DNA from: Apium graveolens
Lineage: Eukaryota; Streptophyta; Magnoliopsida; Apiales; Apiaceae
Assembly: GCF_009905375.1 (NCBI RefSeq)
Contig: NC_133647.1
Span: 2,404,735-2,468,734 of the forward strand
Length of the DNA stretch: 64,000 nt
Direction of reading: 5' to 3'
The translations under genes were made by a program, and so were the position numbers. Below, one piece after another: positions 1 to 10,143 of the stretch (position 1 is its first letter; every line of letters starts with the position of its first letter). The notes below the pieces were generated by a model. The model searched no databases and had not been told where the DNA came from. It saw nothing but the letters and a program-made list of their open reading frames with translations.

Positions 1-516
1 CTTAGCATGATGGAGATTTGATGGTCCACCCTTGGGCGAAGCATTACATAAACAGTTGCCAGAAATTTATGGATTGCCCAAACATGTAGAACAATAAGTC
101 AAGTAAGGATTGAACAATGTGTCTTTACAAGCCGCTGCTTGGGATAATATATTTTGAAAGAATTGCAATTCGCATACTTACTGACACTTAAAACATAGAG
201 TCTCCCATGAAGCTCAATAACAATCAGCCTGATCTTTCGACTGTACATCGTGGGATTGTCTTTTGATAAGATACTTGTTTACCCTGAGTATCTAACATTA
301 TAAGTCTATCTCAATATTTCATGTTCAATACTGGAGGATAAACTCCACCAACGAGAACAATTTTGCAACTGAAAACCCCACAACCCATTGAACTAGGACC
401 CATGAGGATAGCTTCTCGTTTAAACACTGGTCTTGAATTAACTTTCTTATCATATAAATTGCCATATGTAATATCCAACATCTCATCAAGATTATCACCA
501 AACTTAAACCCGGTAT
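1..516. repeat. Left part of duplicated block A (CACTA interior, no gene)
   Basis: This stretch is collinear with 32,053-32,568 without an indel; I noticed one substitution. Its last five bases, GGTAT, are the target site of the copia inserted at 517. The sequence resumes at 5,411, and in the second copy it runs straight into the segment carrying a CACTA transposase-associated exon. It is therefore probably interior or intron sequence of a CACTA-type element read on the minus strand. I see no open frame I can assign. High confidence in the repeat, low in the element type. Confidence 0.75.
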
Positions 517-856
517 TGTTGGAATTTAGTTAATCTAAACTTAGTATTTAATGTCTGAATAAGACTCAGTCGTTTGTTAGGAGTTTTAGTCATTAGTTTA
601 GTTTGCTCTGAGTTATCTATTAGTTTGTTGGCGAGTTTCTAGGAGAGTAGATGTATCAATAAAACAATGCTTATCAGGTAGGAGTTAGTTAGGCAATTCT
701 GTTAGTAGTAGTTACCACCTGCATGTGGAGTTCTATTTAAGTACTTGTAATCGTTTCTTTGTTAAGCCAAGTGAAGCAGTTTATGCAGTGAAATATTTTC
801 TTGTTTTCAGTATACAGTCAACATACATATAAGTTTATTTCAGGTGTTATCTAATA
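517..856 (+). repeat. 5' LTR of copia-1
   Basis: 340 bp, starting TGTTGGAATTTAG and ending ATCTAATA, repeated at 5,073-5,410. It carries a TATA-like TATTTAA at 734-740 in its second half and AATAAA near 658, the usual promoter and polyadenylation neighbourhood of a copia LTR. The two differences from the right LTR are one-base indels near 790 and 822. Confidence 0.96.
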
Positions 857-858
857 TC

Positions 859-870
859 TGGTATCAGAGC
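859..870 (+). other. Primer-binding site of copia-1 (initiator tRNA-Met)
   Basis: TGGTATCAGAGC lies two bases after the end of the 5' LTR. This is the standard plant primer-binding sequence complementary to the 3' end of initiator methionine tRNA. Confidence 0.95.
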
Positions 871-886
871 CAGGTTGTCTCGTTGT

Positions 887-3613
887 ATGCCCAAATATAT
901 GCCAAAGATGACTACGGAAAAGACAAAGCTGAAAGAGGGAGCACTGGGTTTGAACTATCCTATGTTGGCCAGGAGTAATTATACTGCATGGTCCCTGAAA
1001 ATGAAGACCTTCATGAAGGCGCATGGCGTGTGGGACGCTGTGGAGATCAGCAAAGGAGATGAAACTGCTGTTGATGAGAAGCACGACCAGATCGCTCTCG
1101 CTGTGATATATCAAAGTATACCTGAGGATATCTTATTATCCGTGGCTGAGAAGAAGACTGCAAAAGAGGCGTGGGAAGCGATAAGGACTATGTGTCAAGG
1201 TGCAGATCGTGTGAAGAAAGCCAAGGTTCAGACCTTGAAGAGCGAGTTTGAAACTCTGCGGATGAAGGAGTCAGATCAACTGGATGATTTCTGCATGAAA
1301 TTAAATGGATTGGTGACAAATATCCGAGCTCTGGGTGAGGGAATTTCTGAAAGCTATGTTGTGAAGAGACTGCTTCGTGCAATGCCGGGCAAGTATCTGC
1401 AAATTGTGTCTACAATTGAGCAGTTCGGAGACTTTGAAAAAATGACCGTCGAAGAGGCCGTTGGATCGCTGAAAGCACATGAGGAACGGATCAGAGGCCA
1501 GAATGATGGTGGAGGAGGACAACTAATGCTTACTGAGGAGGAATGGTCGAAAAGAGAAAATACGGGTGGAAAATTATTGTTGACTAGAGAAGAGTGGATG
1601 AGTAAAACAAATAAGAATGGAGGTGAAGGATCAGGAACACAAAAGACTCGATGGGCTGATCCACGAGGAAGAAATGGTGGACGCGGAACCCGTGATAAAA
1701 GTACTGTAAAATGCTACAACTGCGGGGTATATGGTCACTTTGCTTATGAGTGTCGTAAGCCACGTAAGGAAAAGGAATACAAACCAGAAGTGAACATGAC
1801 TCAAGCTGAAGAGGATGAGCCAGCCTTGTTACTTATGGAGTGCGATGGTAAAAAAGGTGGAATGGTCCTGCTGAATGAAGAGAAAGTAGATCCTGTACTC
1901 AGTAAAAGAAGCGAGGAGAAGAAAATGTCGCAGATGTGGTACCTTGACAACGGTGCTAGTCAACACATGACAGGAGATCGCGGAAAATTCAAAGAATTGG
2001 ACGAGAGAATCACGGGACAAGTCAAATTCGGGGACGGATCAACAGTTACTATTCGAGGAAAAGGAGTGATTTCATTCATGTGCAAGAACGGTGAGGAATG
2101 GAGTGTACGGGATGTATATTATATACCAACGTTGTGTAATAATATACTCAGTCTGGGTCAACTGTCGGAGGAGGGTAGTAAAGTGATCCTTGAAGAAGAT
2201 CAGCTGAGGGTTTATAATCAAGGAGGTGCATTGCTCATGAGAGTGCAGAGGTCTGCAAACAGGTTGTACAGGATCAGCCTTGAAGAAAGTAAACCAGTGT
2301 GCGGGTTGTCCAAAGTGGAGGAAGAAACATGGCTGTGGCATAACCGCCTTGGTCATGTAAATTTTAAAGCCATGGAGTTAATGTCAAGGGAAGAATTGGC
2401 ACTGGGAATTCCTAAGTTTATGCAGCCAAAGAAAAACTGTGAAGGTTGTCTAATGTCGAAGCAGGCACGAAAACCATTCCCATGTAAGGCATTATTCATT
2501 GCAAAGAAGCCATTGGAGTTGATTTATGCAGATTTATGTGGACCCATATCTCCTTCAACTTTGGCAGGTAATAAATACTTTCTCCTCTTTGTCGATGATT
2601 GTACTCGTAAAATGTGGGTTTATATGTTGAAAACAAAAGGTGAAGCATTTGAGACATTCAAAAAATTCAAAGCACTAGTTGAAAGAGGAACGGAGAGTAA
2701 AATTAAAATTCTGAGAACTGATAGAGGAGGCGAGTTCTGTAGTCTTGAATTTCGCTCGTTTTGTGATGAAGTGGGTATTCAGAGACACTATACGGCTCCA
2801 TACACTCCACAACAAAATGGAGTTGTGGAGCGAAGGAACCGTACAGTAGCAGCAATGACAAGAAGCATACTCAAAAGTTCAAATATGCCATCCTATATGT
2901 GGGGCGAGGCAGTCCGCCACTCAGTATATCTTCTGAATCGCCTGCCAACCAAAGTGCTAAAGGGAAGGACCCCACATGAAGCTTGGAGTGGCCGTAAACC
3001 AGACCTGAGTCATATTAAGATGTTTGGATGTGTTGCATACATGAAAACACCGTCAGTGCACACCAGCAAACTAGATGATCGAAGCAAAATGGTGGTGTAC
3101 TTGGGAAAGGAACCAGGGACAAAAGCAAGTCGATTATATGATCCAAACCACAGAACGCTGCATGTAAGTAGAGACATAGTGTTTCAAGAAAGAAAGTTTT
3201 GGAGTTGGGAAGAGACAGAAGGTAGGGACGTGAAGTTCCCAGAGATAGTTGACCCCTCTGCAGGAAATGTTGTTGTTCAGACTACCCACCAAGAAGATGT
3301 GCAAGAGTCATCCGATGAATATGAGCCTGCAACACCAACACAATCCAGCATAGCACAGACTTCTGATTCAACTGCAAGTGTAGAAAGTGCAGGCTCAACT
3401 GCAGGCTCAACCACGACTAGTAGTACACCACGAAACTTCAGGCTGCTTAGTGACATATATGATGATACTGAGCAACTTGAAATCGCAGATGACTTACTAC
3501 TGTTGAGTGTTGAGGAACCCAGTAATTTTGAAGAAGCATCTCAGGAAATCGAATGGAAGAAGGCCATGGAAAGTGAACTGGAATCGATCGAAAAAACAAA
3601 ACCTGGGTATTGA
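887..3613 (+). CDS. copia-1 Gag, protease, integrase and start of reverse transcriptase
   Basis: Open for about 900 codons. In order: a gag domain (motif YTAWSLKMKTF near residue 35), a CCHC zinc knuckle CYNCGVYGHFAYEC near residue 280, an aspartic protease with the DNGAS active site near residue 360, a GAG-pre-integrase HHCC zinc site (WHNRLGH ... CEGC, about 490-530), and an integrase core with the D-D-E residues in [15 protein letters not shown] and VVERRN (about 550-650). The frame ends just inside the RT domain. ATG candidates are at 887, 899 and 908; the true start is undecided. Gag forms the particle, protease cuts the polyprotein, and integrase inserts the cDNA. The stop at 3,611-3,613 follows a one-base slip in the A-run at 3,591-3,596, so the protein is cut from its RT. 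Confidence 0.93.
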   Translation: MPKYMPKMTTEKTKLKEGALGLNYPMLARSNYTAWSLKMKTFMKAHGVWDAVEISKGDETAVDEKHDQIALAVIYQSIPEDILLSVAEKKTAKEAWEAIRTMCQGADRVKKAKVQTLKSEFETLRMKESDQLDDFCMKLNGLVTNIRALGEGISESYVVKRLLRAMPGKYLQIVSTIEQFGDFEKMTVEEAVGSLKAHEERIRGQNDGGGGQLMLTEEEWSKRENTGGKLLLTREEWMSKTNKNGGEGSGTQKTRWADPRGRNGGRGTRDKSTVKCYNCGVYGHFAYECRKPRKEKEYKPEVNMTQAEEDEPALLLMECDGKKGGMVLLNEEKVDPVLSKRSEEKKMSQMWYLDNGASQHMTGDRGKFKELDERITGQVKFGDGSTVTIRGKGVISFMCKNGEEWSVRDVYYIPTLCNNILSLGQLSEEGSKVILEEDQLRVYNQGGALLMRVQRSANRLYRISLEESKPVCGLSKVEEETWLWHNRLGHVNFKAMELMSREELALGIPKFMQPKKNCEGCLMSKQARKPFPCKALFIAKKPLELIYADLCGPISPSTLAGNKYFLLFVDDCTRKMWVYMLKTKGEAFETFKKFKALVERGTESKIKILRTDRGGEFCSLEFRSFCDEVGIQRHYTAPYTPQQNGVVERRNRTVAAMTRSILKSSNMPSYMWGEAVRHSVYLLNRLPTKVLKGRTPHEAWSGRKPDLSHIKMFGCVAYMKTPSVHTSKLDDRSKMVVYLGKEPGTKASRLYDPNHRTLHVSRDIVFQERKFWSWEETEGRDVKFPEIVDPSAGNVVVQTTHQEDVQESSDEYEPATPTQSSIAQTSDSTASVESAGSTAGSTTTSSTPRNFRLLSDIYDDTEQLEIADDLLLLSVEEPSNFEEASQEIEWKKAMESELESIEKTKPGY

Positions 3614-4353
3614 CTGAGTTGCCACCAGGACACCGAGCTATTGGTCTAAAATGGGTGTACAAAATTAAAAGAGATGCAAACGGGGTGATTACAAAATATA
3701 AGGCGAGGCTTGTCGCCAAAGGTTACGTTCAAAAACAAGGCAGAGACTTCGAAGAGGCATTTGCTCCGGTCACGAGGCTAGAAACCGTGCGTCTTTTATT
3801 GGCATTGGCTGCAAGAAATGGATGGGTAGTTCATCATTTGGATGTTAAGTCTGCCTTTTTGAATGGAGATATTCAAGAAGAAGTGTATGTGAAGCAGCCA
3901 CAAGGGTATGAGAAGAAAAATGAGGAATACAAGGTTTATAAATTGTTGAAGGCATTGTATGGTTTACGACAAGCTCCAAGAGCTTGGTATGCCCGTCTGA
4001 AGAAATTTCTTGAAGAATTGGGGTTTGTTAAGTGCCCCTATGAACATGCTGTTTACACGAAACGAGAAGGTAATGAGTCTTTGATTGTTGGTGTGTATGT
4101 TGATGACTTGTTAGTAACGGGAACAAATGTTGCTAATATAATTGAGTTTAAAGAACAGATGCGTAGTGAATTTGATATGAGTGACTTAGGAAAGTTAGCA
4201 TATTATCTTGGTATAGAGGTTGAGCAAAGAAAGGGGTGCATCGAGTTGAAGCAAACAGCCTATGCGAAGAAATTGTTGGAAAAGGCAGGGATGCAAGACT
4301 GTAACGAGACAAAATATCCCATGGATCCGAAAATCACGCTGCATAAGGGATGA
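3610..4353 (+). CDS. copia-1 reverse transcriptase, displaced frame
   Basis: Continues the copia polyprotein in another frame after the slip at about 3,595. It holds most of the copia RT domain: [19 protein letters not shown], the DVKSAFLNG block, KALYGLRQAP, and the polymerase site YVDD encoded at 4,096-4,107. All core motifs look intact. It stops soon after a slip in the G-run at 4,347-4,349. In an undamaged element this is part of one Gag-Pol product that copies element RNA into DNA inside the particle. No independent start is expected. Confidence 0.9.
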   Translation: MTELPPGHRAIGLKWVYKIKRDANGVITKYKARLVAKGYVQKQGRDFEEAFAPVTRLETVRLLLALAARNGWVVHHLDVKSAFLNGDIQEEVYVKQPQGYEKKNEEYKVYKLLKALYGLRQAPRAWYARLKKFLEELGFVKCPYEHAVYTKREGNESLIVGVYVDDLLVTGTNVANIIEFKEQMRSEFDMSDLGKLAYYLGIEVEQRKGCIELKQTAYAKKLLEKAGMQDCNETKYPMDPKITLHKG

Positions 4354-4792
4354 AACTGGAAAAGCTGTTGATCCGACCATGTTTAGAAGTTTGATAGGTG
4401 GTCTGCGATACCTGGTACATACCAGACCGGACATCTCATTTGTTGTGGGATCAATAAGTCATTTTATGGAGAAACCTACACAATTACACTTGAACGCAGT
4501 GAAAAGGGTGCTGCGTTATGTCAGAGGGACGCTGGAGTATGGTCTGAGATATGCAAGGGGTTTTGGGAATCATATGCTAACTGGTTTTTCGGACAGTGAT
4601 TATGCGAGCAGCTGTGGAGATAGACGGAGTACAAGTGGAATGGTTTTTTATCTCAGTGAGAATCTGATAACCTGGATATCACAGAAGCAGAGGTGCGTAG
4701 CATTGTCCACCTGCGAAGCAGAGTTTATGGCTGCAACTGCAGCAGCGTGTCAAGGTATCTGGTTGCAAAAAATTGTTGAGTCATATTACTGA
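4350..4792 (+). CDS. copia-1 RT C-terminus and RNase H, displaced frame
   Basis: Carries the end of the RT (FRSLIGGLRYLVHTRPD) and the start of RNase H (GFSDSDYASS, RRSTSGMVFYL, CEAEFMAATAA), the domain that removes the RNA strand of the hybrid. It is in a third frame relative to the preceding part and stops after an extra base in the A-run at 4,767-4,772. Catalytic acidic residues of the copia RNase H are present. Confidence 0.88.
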
Positions 4793-5051
4793 TACTACCC
4801 CTGGTCCAGTGAATCTTTATATTGATAACAAGTCAGCTATAGACTTGGCGAAAAATCCTGTTTTTCATGGACGCAGCAAGCACATAGATGTGCGTTACCA
4901 TTTCATTCGTGAATGTGTGGAACGTGGAGAGATTGTGATCAACCATATCAGCTTTGACAAGCAATGTGCAGACATACTTACCAAAGCTATGGCAACAGCG
5001 AAGTTCGAAGAAATGAGGAGCCTGCTTGGAATGAAGAATCTGGCGAAATAA
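4773..5051 (+). CDS. copia-1 RNase H C-terminus
   Basis: The last part of RNase H: YIDNKSAIDLAKNP, HGRSKHIDVRYHFIRE, and the C-terminal block ADILTKAMA. It ends with a stop at 5,049-5,051, just before the purine tract. Separated from the preceding frame only by the slip at 4,767-4,772. Confidence 0.88.
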   Translation: MLSHITDTTPGPVNLYIDNKSAIDLAKNPVFHGRSKHIDVRYHFIRECVERGEIVINHISFDKQCADILTKAMATAKFEEMRSLLGMKNLAK

Positions 5052-5060
5052 GTTTAGATT

Positions 5061-5072
5061 AAGGGGAGAATG
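5061..5072 (+). other. Polypurine tract of copia-1
   Basis: AAGGGGAGAATG lies directly before the 3' LTR. Plus-strand DNA synthesis of LTR elements starts at such purine runs. Confidence 0.9.
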
Positions 5073-5410
5073 TGTTGGAATTTAGTTAATCTAAACTTAG
5101 TATTTAATGTCTGAATAAGACTCAGTCGTTTGTTAGGAGTTTTAGTCATTAGTTTAGTTTGCTCTGAGTTATCTATTAGTTTGTTGGCGAGTTTCTAGGA
5201 GAGTAGATGTATCAATAAAACAATGCTTATCAGGTAGGAGTTAGTTAGGCAATTCTGTTAGTAGTAGTTACCACCTGCATGTGGAGTTCTATTTAAGTAC
5301 TTGTAATCGTTTCTTTGTTAAGCCAAGTGAAGCAGTTTATGCAGTGAATATTTTCTTGTTTTCAGTATACAGTCAACTACATATAAGTTTATTTCAGGTG
5401 TTATCTAATA
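5073..5410 (+). repeat. 3' LTR of copia-1
   Basis: 338 bp, the same as the left LTR except for two single-base deletions. Followed by the second copy of the target duplication GGTAT at 5,411-5,415. Confidence 0.96.
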
Positions 5411-5500
5411 GGTATTTTGTTAGAATTCTATATTATTTGTTTTATCTAAAAATAAACTAATATCATAGATTGACTGAATAAATGGGGGAGAAGGTCCCCT

Positions 5501-5686
5501 CTACATGAGGTGACTCAATATCAGGACAACCCCACCACAACCAATTTGACACTTAAGACAAGGGCACTTAATTTCGTCTCCTTTGGCGAAATTGGCCATT
5601 ACTTTCTTCACATACAATTTGACTCCATCCCTATAATCTTTGGTATACTTGGGAAGATTCAACCAAGTAATATCTTCCTTAGTCAT
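5501..5686 (-). pseudogene. CACTA transposase-associated domain exon, copy A
   Basis: Starts at an ATG (cat at 5,684-5,686) and encodes MTKEDITWLNLPKY, then DGVKLYVKK and GDEIKCPCLKC. These match the transposase-associated domain (Pfam Transpos_assoc) found at the N-terminus of plant CACTA TNP2-type proteins, with its paired cysteines. The frame is lost after KCQ because one T is missing relative to the copy at 32,616-32,840. No TNP2 transposase domain follows within block A, so this is a broken first exon. Confidence 0.75.
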
Positions 5687-6699
5687 ACTCCCTACTGTTC
5701 AATATTATACAATTAGCCATTGGTTCTACTTGATATAAATTAAATATTAACTTTTTTTTAATCATTAACTCTCTTTGGTTTAGTTATATCTCTGTATATA
5801 CTAACTAACTAAAGATATAATCATTACGCATGCCTAAATAAATTAAAGCTATTTTTATTCCACTAACTGCGTTTTAGCAGGGCTCACATATATTTTAACA
5901 AGCCTCACACATTCGTGTTTTGTTAAATCTCATATTATTAATATTATAGTAGCATATCATTAGGCAACAACAGACATTCTACCATGATTTCCTGGACTAT
6001 CTTAAAATCACACTAAATTTAAATTTTTAGACACTCACATACAAAACATACGTCTCACAGTACATACTATAATTATAGAATCATTTAAATACAGATTTAC
6101 GCACAAAATATCTCATATATTGTTCAACTCTCCTACCTATCAATCATGTTATGTAAAATCTGAACTCGAGATCTTCATTGAAAAATGTAAAACAAATGAC
6201 ACGAAAACTAATGAGTACAAAACATCAGTTTGCAAAAAACAAACTCAGTACGATTATGAACAAATATAACATGCAAATAATCAATCGAGAACACTAGTAG
6301 TTACAGATTCAGAAATCTTAAACTTCATTTCATCAATCTTAAACATAATATAATCTATTTATGCTTTATCAAAGTTTATTTTAATAAAGCACAAATGAAT
6401 TTTTTAAGAAACCCCAATTCACATGCAATCAGAGACTTTTAAAAATAAAAATAAACAAGTCATGTACATGTTACCCCATTCAAATCAAAGCCCCAATTTA
6501 AAGAAACACAAAAAACCTAGTTCAAAGTCACATTTTAGAAGAATACCTCTAAAAAAAACCCAAAGTTAGAAATTCGATTGGAGAAGAAACCCTAAGTCAG
6601 AAACTCGATTGTAGAAGAAAAAGATCTGATTGTGAACAAGAAGACCTGATTGTAAATAGAAGCCCAAATTGATTGTTGACCCGATTGAACTCAAACACC

Positions 6700-6775
6700 A
6701 CCTTATTAACCTGATTGAATTCAGACACCAGCTTGAATCAGTTGAACTCAGACACCAGCTTGGACCAAGTCAATT
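6700..6775 (-). repeat. Short direct repeats in CACTA leader
   Basis: A unit of about 22-24 bp containing CAGACACCAGCTTG (and a weaker CAAACACCACCTTA) recurs three times upstream of the transposase-associated exon. Also present in copy B near 33,840-33,915. Confidence 0.5.
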
Positions 6776-7119
6776 GTGAGAGGGGAAAAAATGTGAGAGC
6801 GAGTGAAATGTGAGAGTTTATTAGTTTTAGGATAAAAGTAATGTTTTAATAAATTTCCAACCCCCGGCCCTTATCTTTTTAATAAATTTCATTCCCCGCT
6901 TCCATGTCAATTAATTAGCCGCCAAAATTATAGACGCTTTATTAAGACCAACGGTAACATCATTTATAGTGTAACCGTAGATGTCTCATTTTCTCTACGG
7001 TTACACTAAATGACATGAACACTTATAATAAAAAAGTGTAGCCATAAATGGCTAAATTTTTTTTGAGGCATCTATAGTCACAATTTAGCTCGTTACACTG
7101 AAAAAACCCGTTACCATAG

Positions 7120-8455
7120 TATTAGTGTTTGTGCCCTAGAGACAACACTGTGATATTTTAGTTTAAGATATTAGGATTATAATAATTATGTTCTATCGAT
7201 TATTCTATTTATAATTTATTAATTCTTAATTTACTGCGATATAAATGTTAGATTAATAAATGTCCTTGGAATATGATATGCAATTCTATATCTCTAAGTA
7301 CGTGACTTAGAATGAGATTATGAGAATAATATCAATATTCCTAAAGGTCCCTAGTCGAGTATTATTATTAAGGGACAATAATATGCATTAAGACTGGTGT
7401 GTTTGTTGACTGATGATCACATCTCATTGATCATAGGTATAGTGATACTAAAGTCAAAAACACAGGCAGATGTATATGTACATGGTGCTGGATAGAACCC
7501 AATGTGAGATTCTACTTGTCTGTTGTGTCATAAGTAATTCTCACAGTGATAATGTTGTAATGGTCCTTAGACCTGAAGTCATTTATATTTCTATCGAGAA
7601 TTAATATACATTGATTCCATTTAAAGTTATCCTTGACCGAGTAATGATAAAAGTGGACATTGGGTATATTATGATCGTATGAGAAATAAGGATGATCTAG
7701 ATGGGATTTAACCCTCCTATTTTAAAAGTGATATTATTGGCCTCTTATGTGAGCTAGACTATGAAATGCGTGGCCACGCTCAAATGTTGATTTGATATGA
7801 TAGTCTACTCATTGATCAAGGAAACCTTGGATTAAACTATGATGAGGATGACACATTACATGCCTCTAGTATAATCTATAATATTTGGTTTAAAGGGATT
7901 ATATTATATTGTACATTATTCACAAAAGGTTTAATCGATCACCGATTCAATATTATTACTTGGGTAGCAATGATGCATTACTAGATGCCGCTAATTATTT
8001 ACGATTTTAAATTAGATTTAAAATTTGTTGCCAACGTAATAATAACCTATAGGGTCACACACTTTGAATGCTTGCAGGATATTAATTTAAATTGGATTTA
8101 AATTATATTAAAGTAATTCGAATTATTTATAATATTAATTAAGTATGACTTAATTAATTAGATAAATATTGATATCGAATTTACTAATATTAATTATGAA
8201 ATTTATTTGTTAAATAATTAATTGAGACTTAATTATAATATAAATGGATTTTTAAATTAATAATAACTCCTAATTAGTTAAGAGTTATAATTCATTTTTC
8301 GACTCTCTATATAATATCTCTTGTGTGGCTGATTTTGTATGAAAAAAGACTTTTACTAAAATCCTAGCCACCAGAGAGAAGAGGGAGAGCGCAAAAAGAC
8401 AACAAGTTTGTGCTAGTACACATCCAATCCTTGAGTTCAAGCATTCGTGTGGATA
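7120..8455 (+). repeat. Truncated 5' LTR of the long-LTR copia, copy A
   Basis: Matches 10,144-11,473 in order. It starts TATTAGTG where the right LTR has TGTTAGTG. The match ends at GTGGATA, after which internal sequence follows. Confidence 0.82.
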
Positions 8456-8599
8456 ATACATCTCGATTGAAGATCGAGAACCACATGATAACATTGAACC
8501 AGAGTTGGAATAAGATTAGGATGTACATCAAAATGTTGAAAGTAATCATGTCCAAGAAACAAGGTTATTCGTAGATCTAGTAGGATTCACCATGAGCCT

Positions 8600-10130
8600 G
8601 GGAGAAATTATGAATTTCTTTTGACTCAAGATGATGATGTGATGGTTGCGGATAATGATAAGCCTCTCACCTATCAAGATGCTATGAACTGTTCAGACTC
8701 CAAGAGATGGCCCGAGGCCATGAAATTCGAGATGGAATCCATGTATCAAAATAAAAGTACTGACTTTTAGTTGATCCACTCAAGGGGTAAAACCTATAGG
8801 GTGCAAGTGGGTTTTCAAGAAGAAAACTGACATGTATGGTAAAGTACAGACTTATAAGACGCGACTAGTGGGAAAAAGTTTTAAACAAATTCATGGTATA
8901 GACTATGATGAGACTTTTTCATCGGTTACTATGGTCAAGTCCATCATGATTTTGTTAGCAATAGTTGCTTTCTTTGACTATGAGATTTGGCCAAATGGAT
9001 GTCAAAACTGCTTTCTTATATTGGGAGCCTTGAAGATGATGTATATTATGATACAACCTAATGGTTTTGTCGATCCAAAGTTTGCTAAGATAGTTTGTAA
9101 GTTGCTTCTATCTATTATAGATTGAAGCAAGCTTTAAGGAAAATGAATATTCATTTTGATGAAATGGTCAAAGAGTTTGGCTTATTCAAAATCAAGATGA
9201 AACATGTGTTTGCACGAAGGTTAGTGGGAGCCATGTGACATTCCTAGTATTATATGTAGATAATATATAACAATAAGGAATGTCATACCTTCTCTACAGG
9301 CGGTTAAGACTTGGTGAGAATAGTTTTCTCGATGAAAGGACTTAGGCGATGCTACCTATATATTAGGGATCAAGATCTATAGGGCTAGATTAAAAGATTA
9401 ATCGACCTAGTCAAGAGTTCATACATTGATAAAGTATTACATCATTTTATGATGGAAGAGACAAAGAAAGGATATGTTTCGATGTCTCATGGGATAGTGT
9501 TCTCAAAAGATAATTGCCCTCTAAATCATTAGATGATAAGGGCCGTTTGAGAAAGTTCCAGATGCTGTCAGCAATTGATCTATAATGTGTACAATGATAT
9601 GTATTTAACCTGATGTTTCGTATGCTTTGAGCATGACGATCAGATACCAGTCTAAACCAGGTGAGGGTCACTTGATAGTTTTCAAGAATATTCTTAAGTA
9701 CTTAAAGAGGACTATAAGATTATTTTTTTTTGTATATGGATAAGATTGGGAACTGGTTGTAAAGGGTTACACTGATACTAGTTTCTGAACCTAATTTTTG
9801 AACAAACAAGGATGATTACGAGTTTATGTCTGTTTTGTATTTTGTCTAAATATAATTGATGTTAGCTTGAATAGTTCACAGCAAGAACATTGATGATTTT
9901 ATGGAAGCCGAATATATTGATATTTTTTTAAAATAGCCATGAAGCCTGTTTAGGCATTATCCTTAGGACAATATCGCCTTATTAATAAGATCAATGATTA
10001 AGGAGATATAAATGTAACGTGCATAGTAATGATAGTGTGCAGACCCACTGACTAAGGCTTTGTAGCAGCAGAAGTACGATGGTCATTACTAGTTCCATGA
10101 GTATTAGATACATGGGTGATTGGCTCTAGT
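8600..10130 (+). pseudogene. RT/RNase H remnant of the long-LTR copia, copy A
   Basis: Readable copia RT pieces include YKTRLVGKSFKQIHG, DETFSSVTMVKSIM (8,832-8,990) and IQPNGFVDPKFAKIVCKLL (9,050-9,115). Towards 10,060 there is the RNase H end motif ADPLTKAL in broken frames. The polymerase YVDD region is corrupted (YVDN near 9,255). Several one-base insertions relative to copy B (for example around 8,757, 8,768, 8,993 and 9,018) destroy frames that stay open in copy B. Not functional. Confidence 0.8.
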
Positions 10131-10143
10131 GCAAGTAGGAGAT

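Larger units (their letters stand above)
517..5410 (+). mobile_element. Ty1/copia retrotransposon, young, nearly complete (copia-1)
   Basis: A full-length copia element: 340-bp and 338-bp LTRs, a primer-binding site for initiator tRNA-Met just inside the left LTR, gag-protease-integrase-reverse transcriptase-RNase H in copia order, a purine tract before the right LTR, and a 5-bp target duplication GGTAT (512-516 and 5,411-5,415). The paralogous segment at 32,564-32,573 shows the undisturbed target with GGTAT once, which proves the boundaries. The LTRs differ by only two single-base indels, so the insertion is recent. The LTR begins TG but ends TA rather than CA. Coding is interrupted by three single-base slips in homopolymers (near 3,591-3,596, 4,347-4,349 and 4,767-4,772). 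Otherwise the polyprotein is open. These are real decay or sequencing errors. Confidence 0.97.
5411..7127 (-). mobile_element. Fragment of a CACTA (En/Spm) transposon, 5' end, copy A
   Basis: Together with 1-516 this is the right-hand remnant of a minus-strand CACTA element. It has a transposase-associated N-terminal exon at 5,501-5,686 and an upstream leader with short direct repeats (ending near 6,770). It then has a subterminal region in which the motif ACGGTTACACT and its complement recur (6,930-7,090), and ends in TAGTG at 7,123-7,127, the complement of CACTA. The following copia LTR starts at or within this terminus, so the exact end is uncertain. Repeated at 31,798-34,283. Confidence 0.7.

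Noticed and set aside
1188..4434. Minus-strand open frames within copia-1
   Set aside because: Shadows of the plus-strand Gag-Pol frame, without conserved domains.
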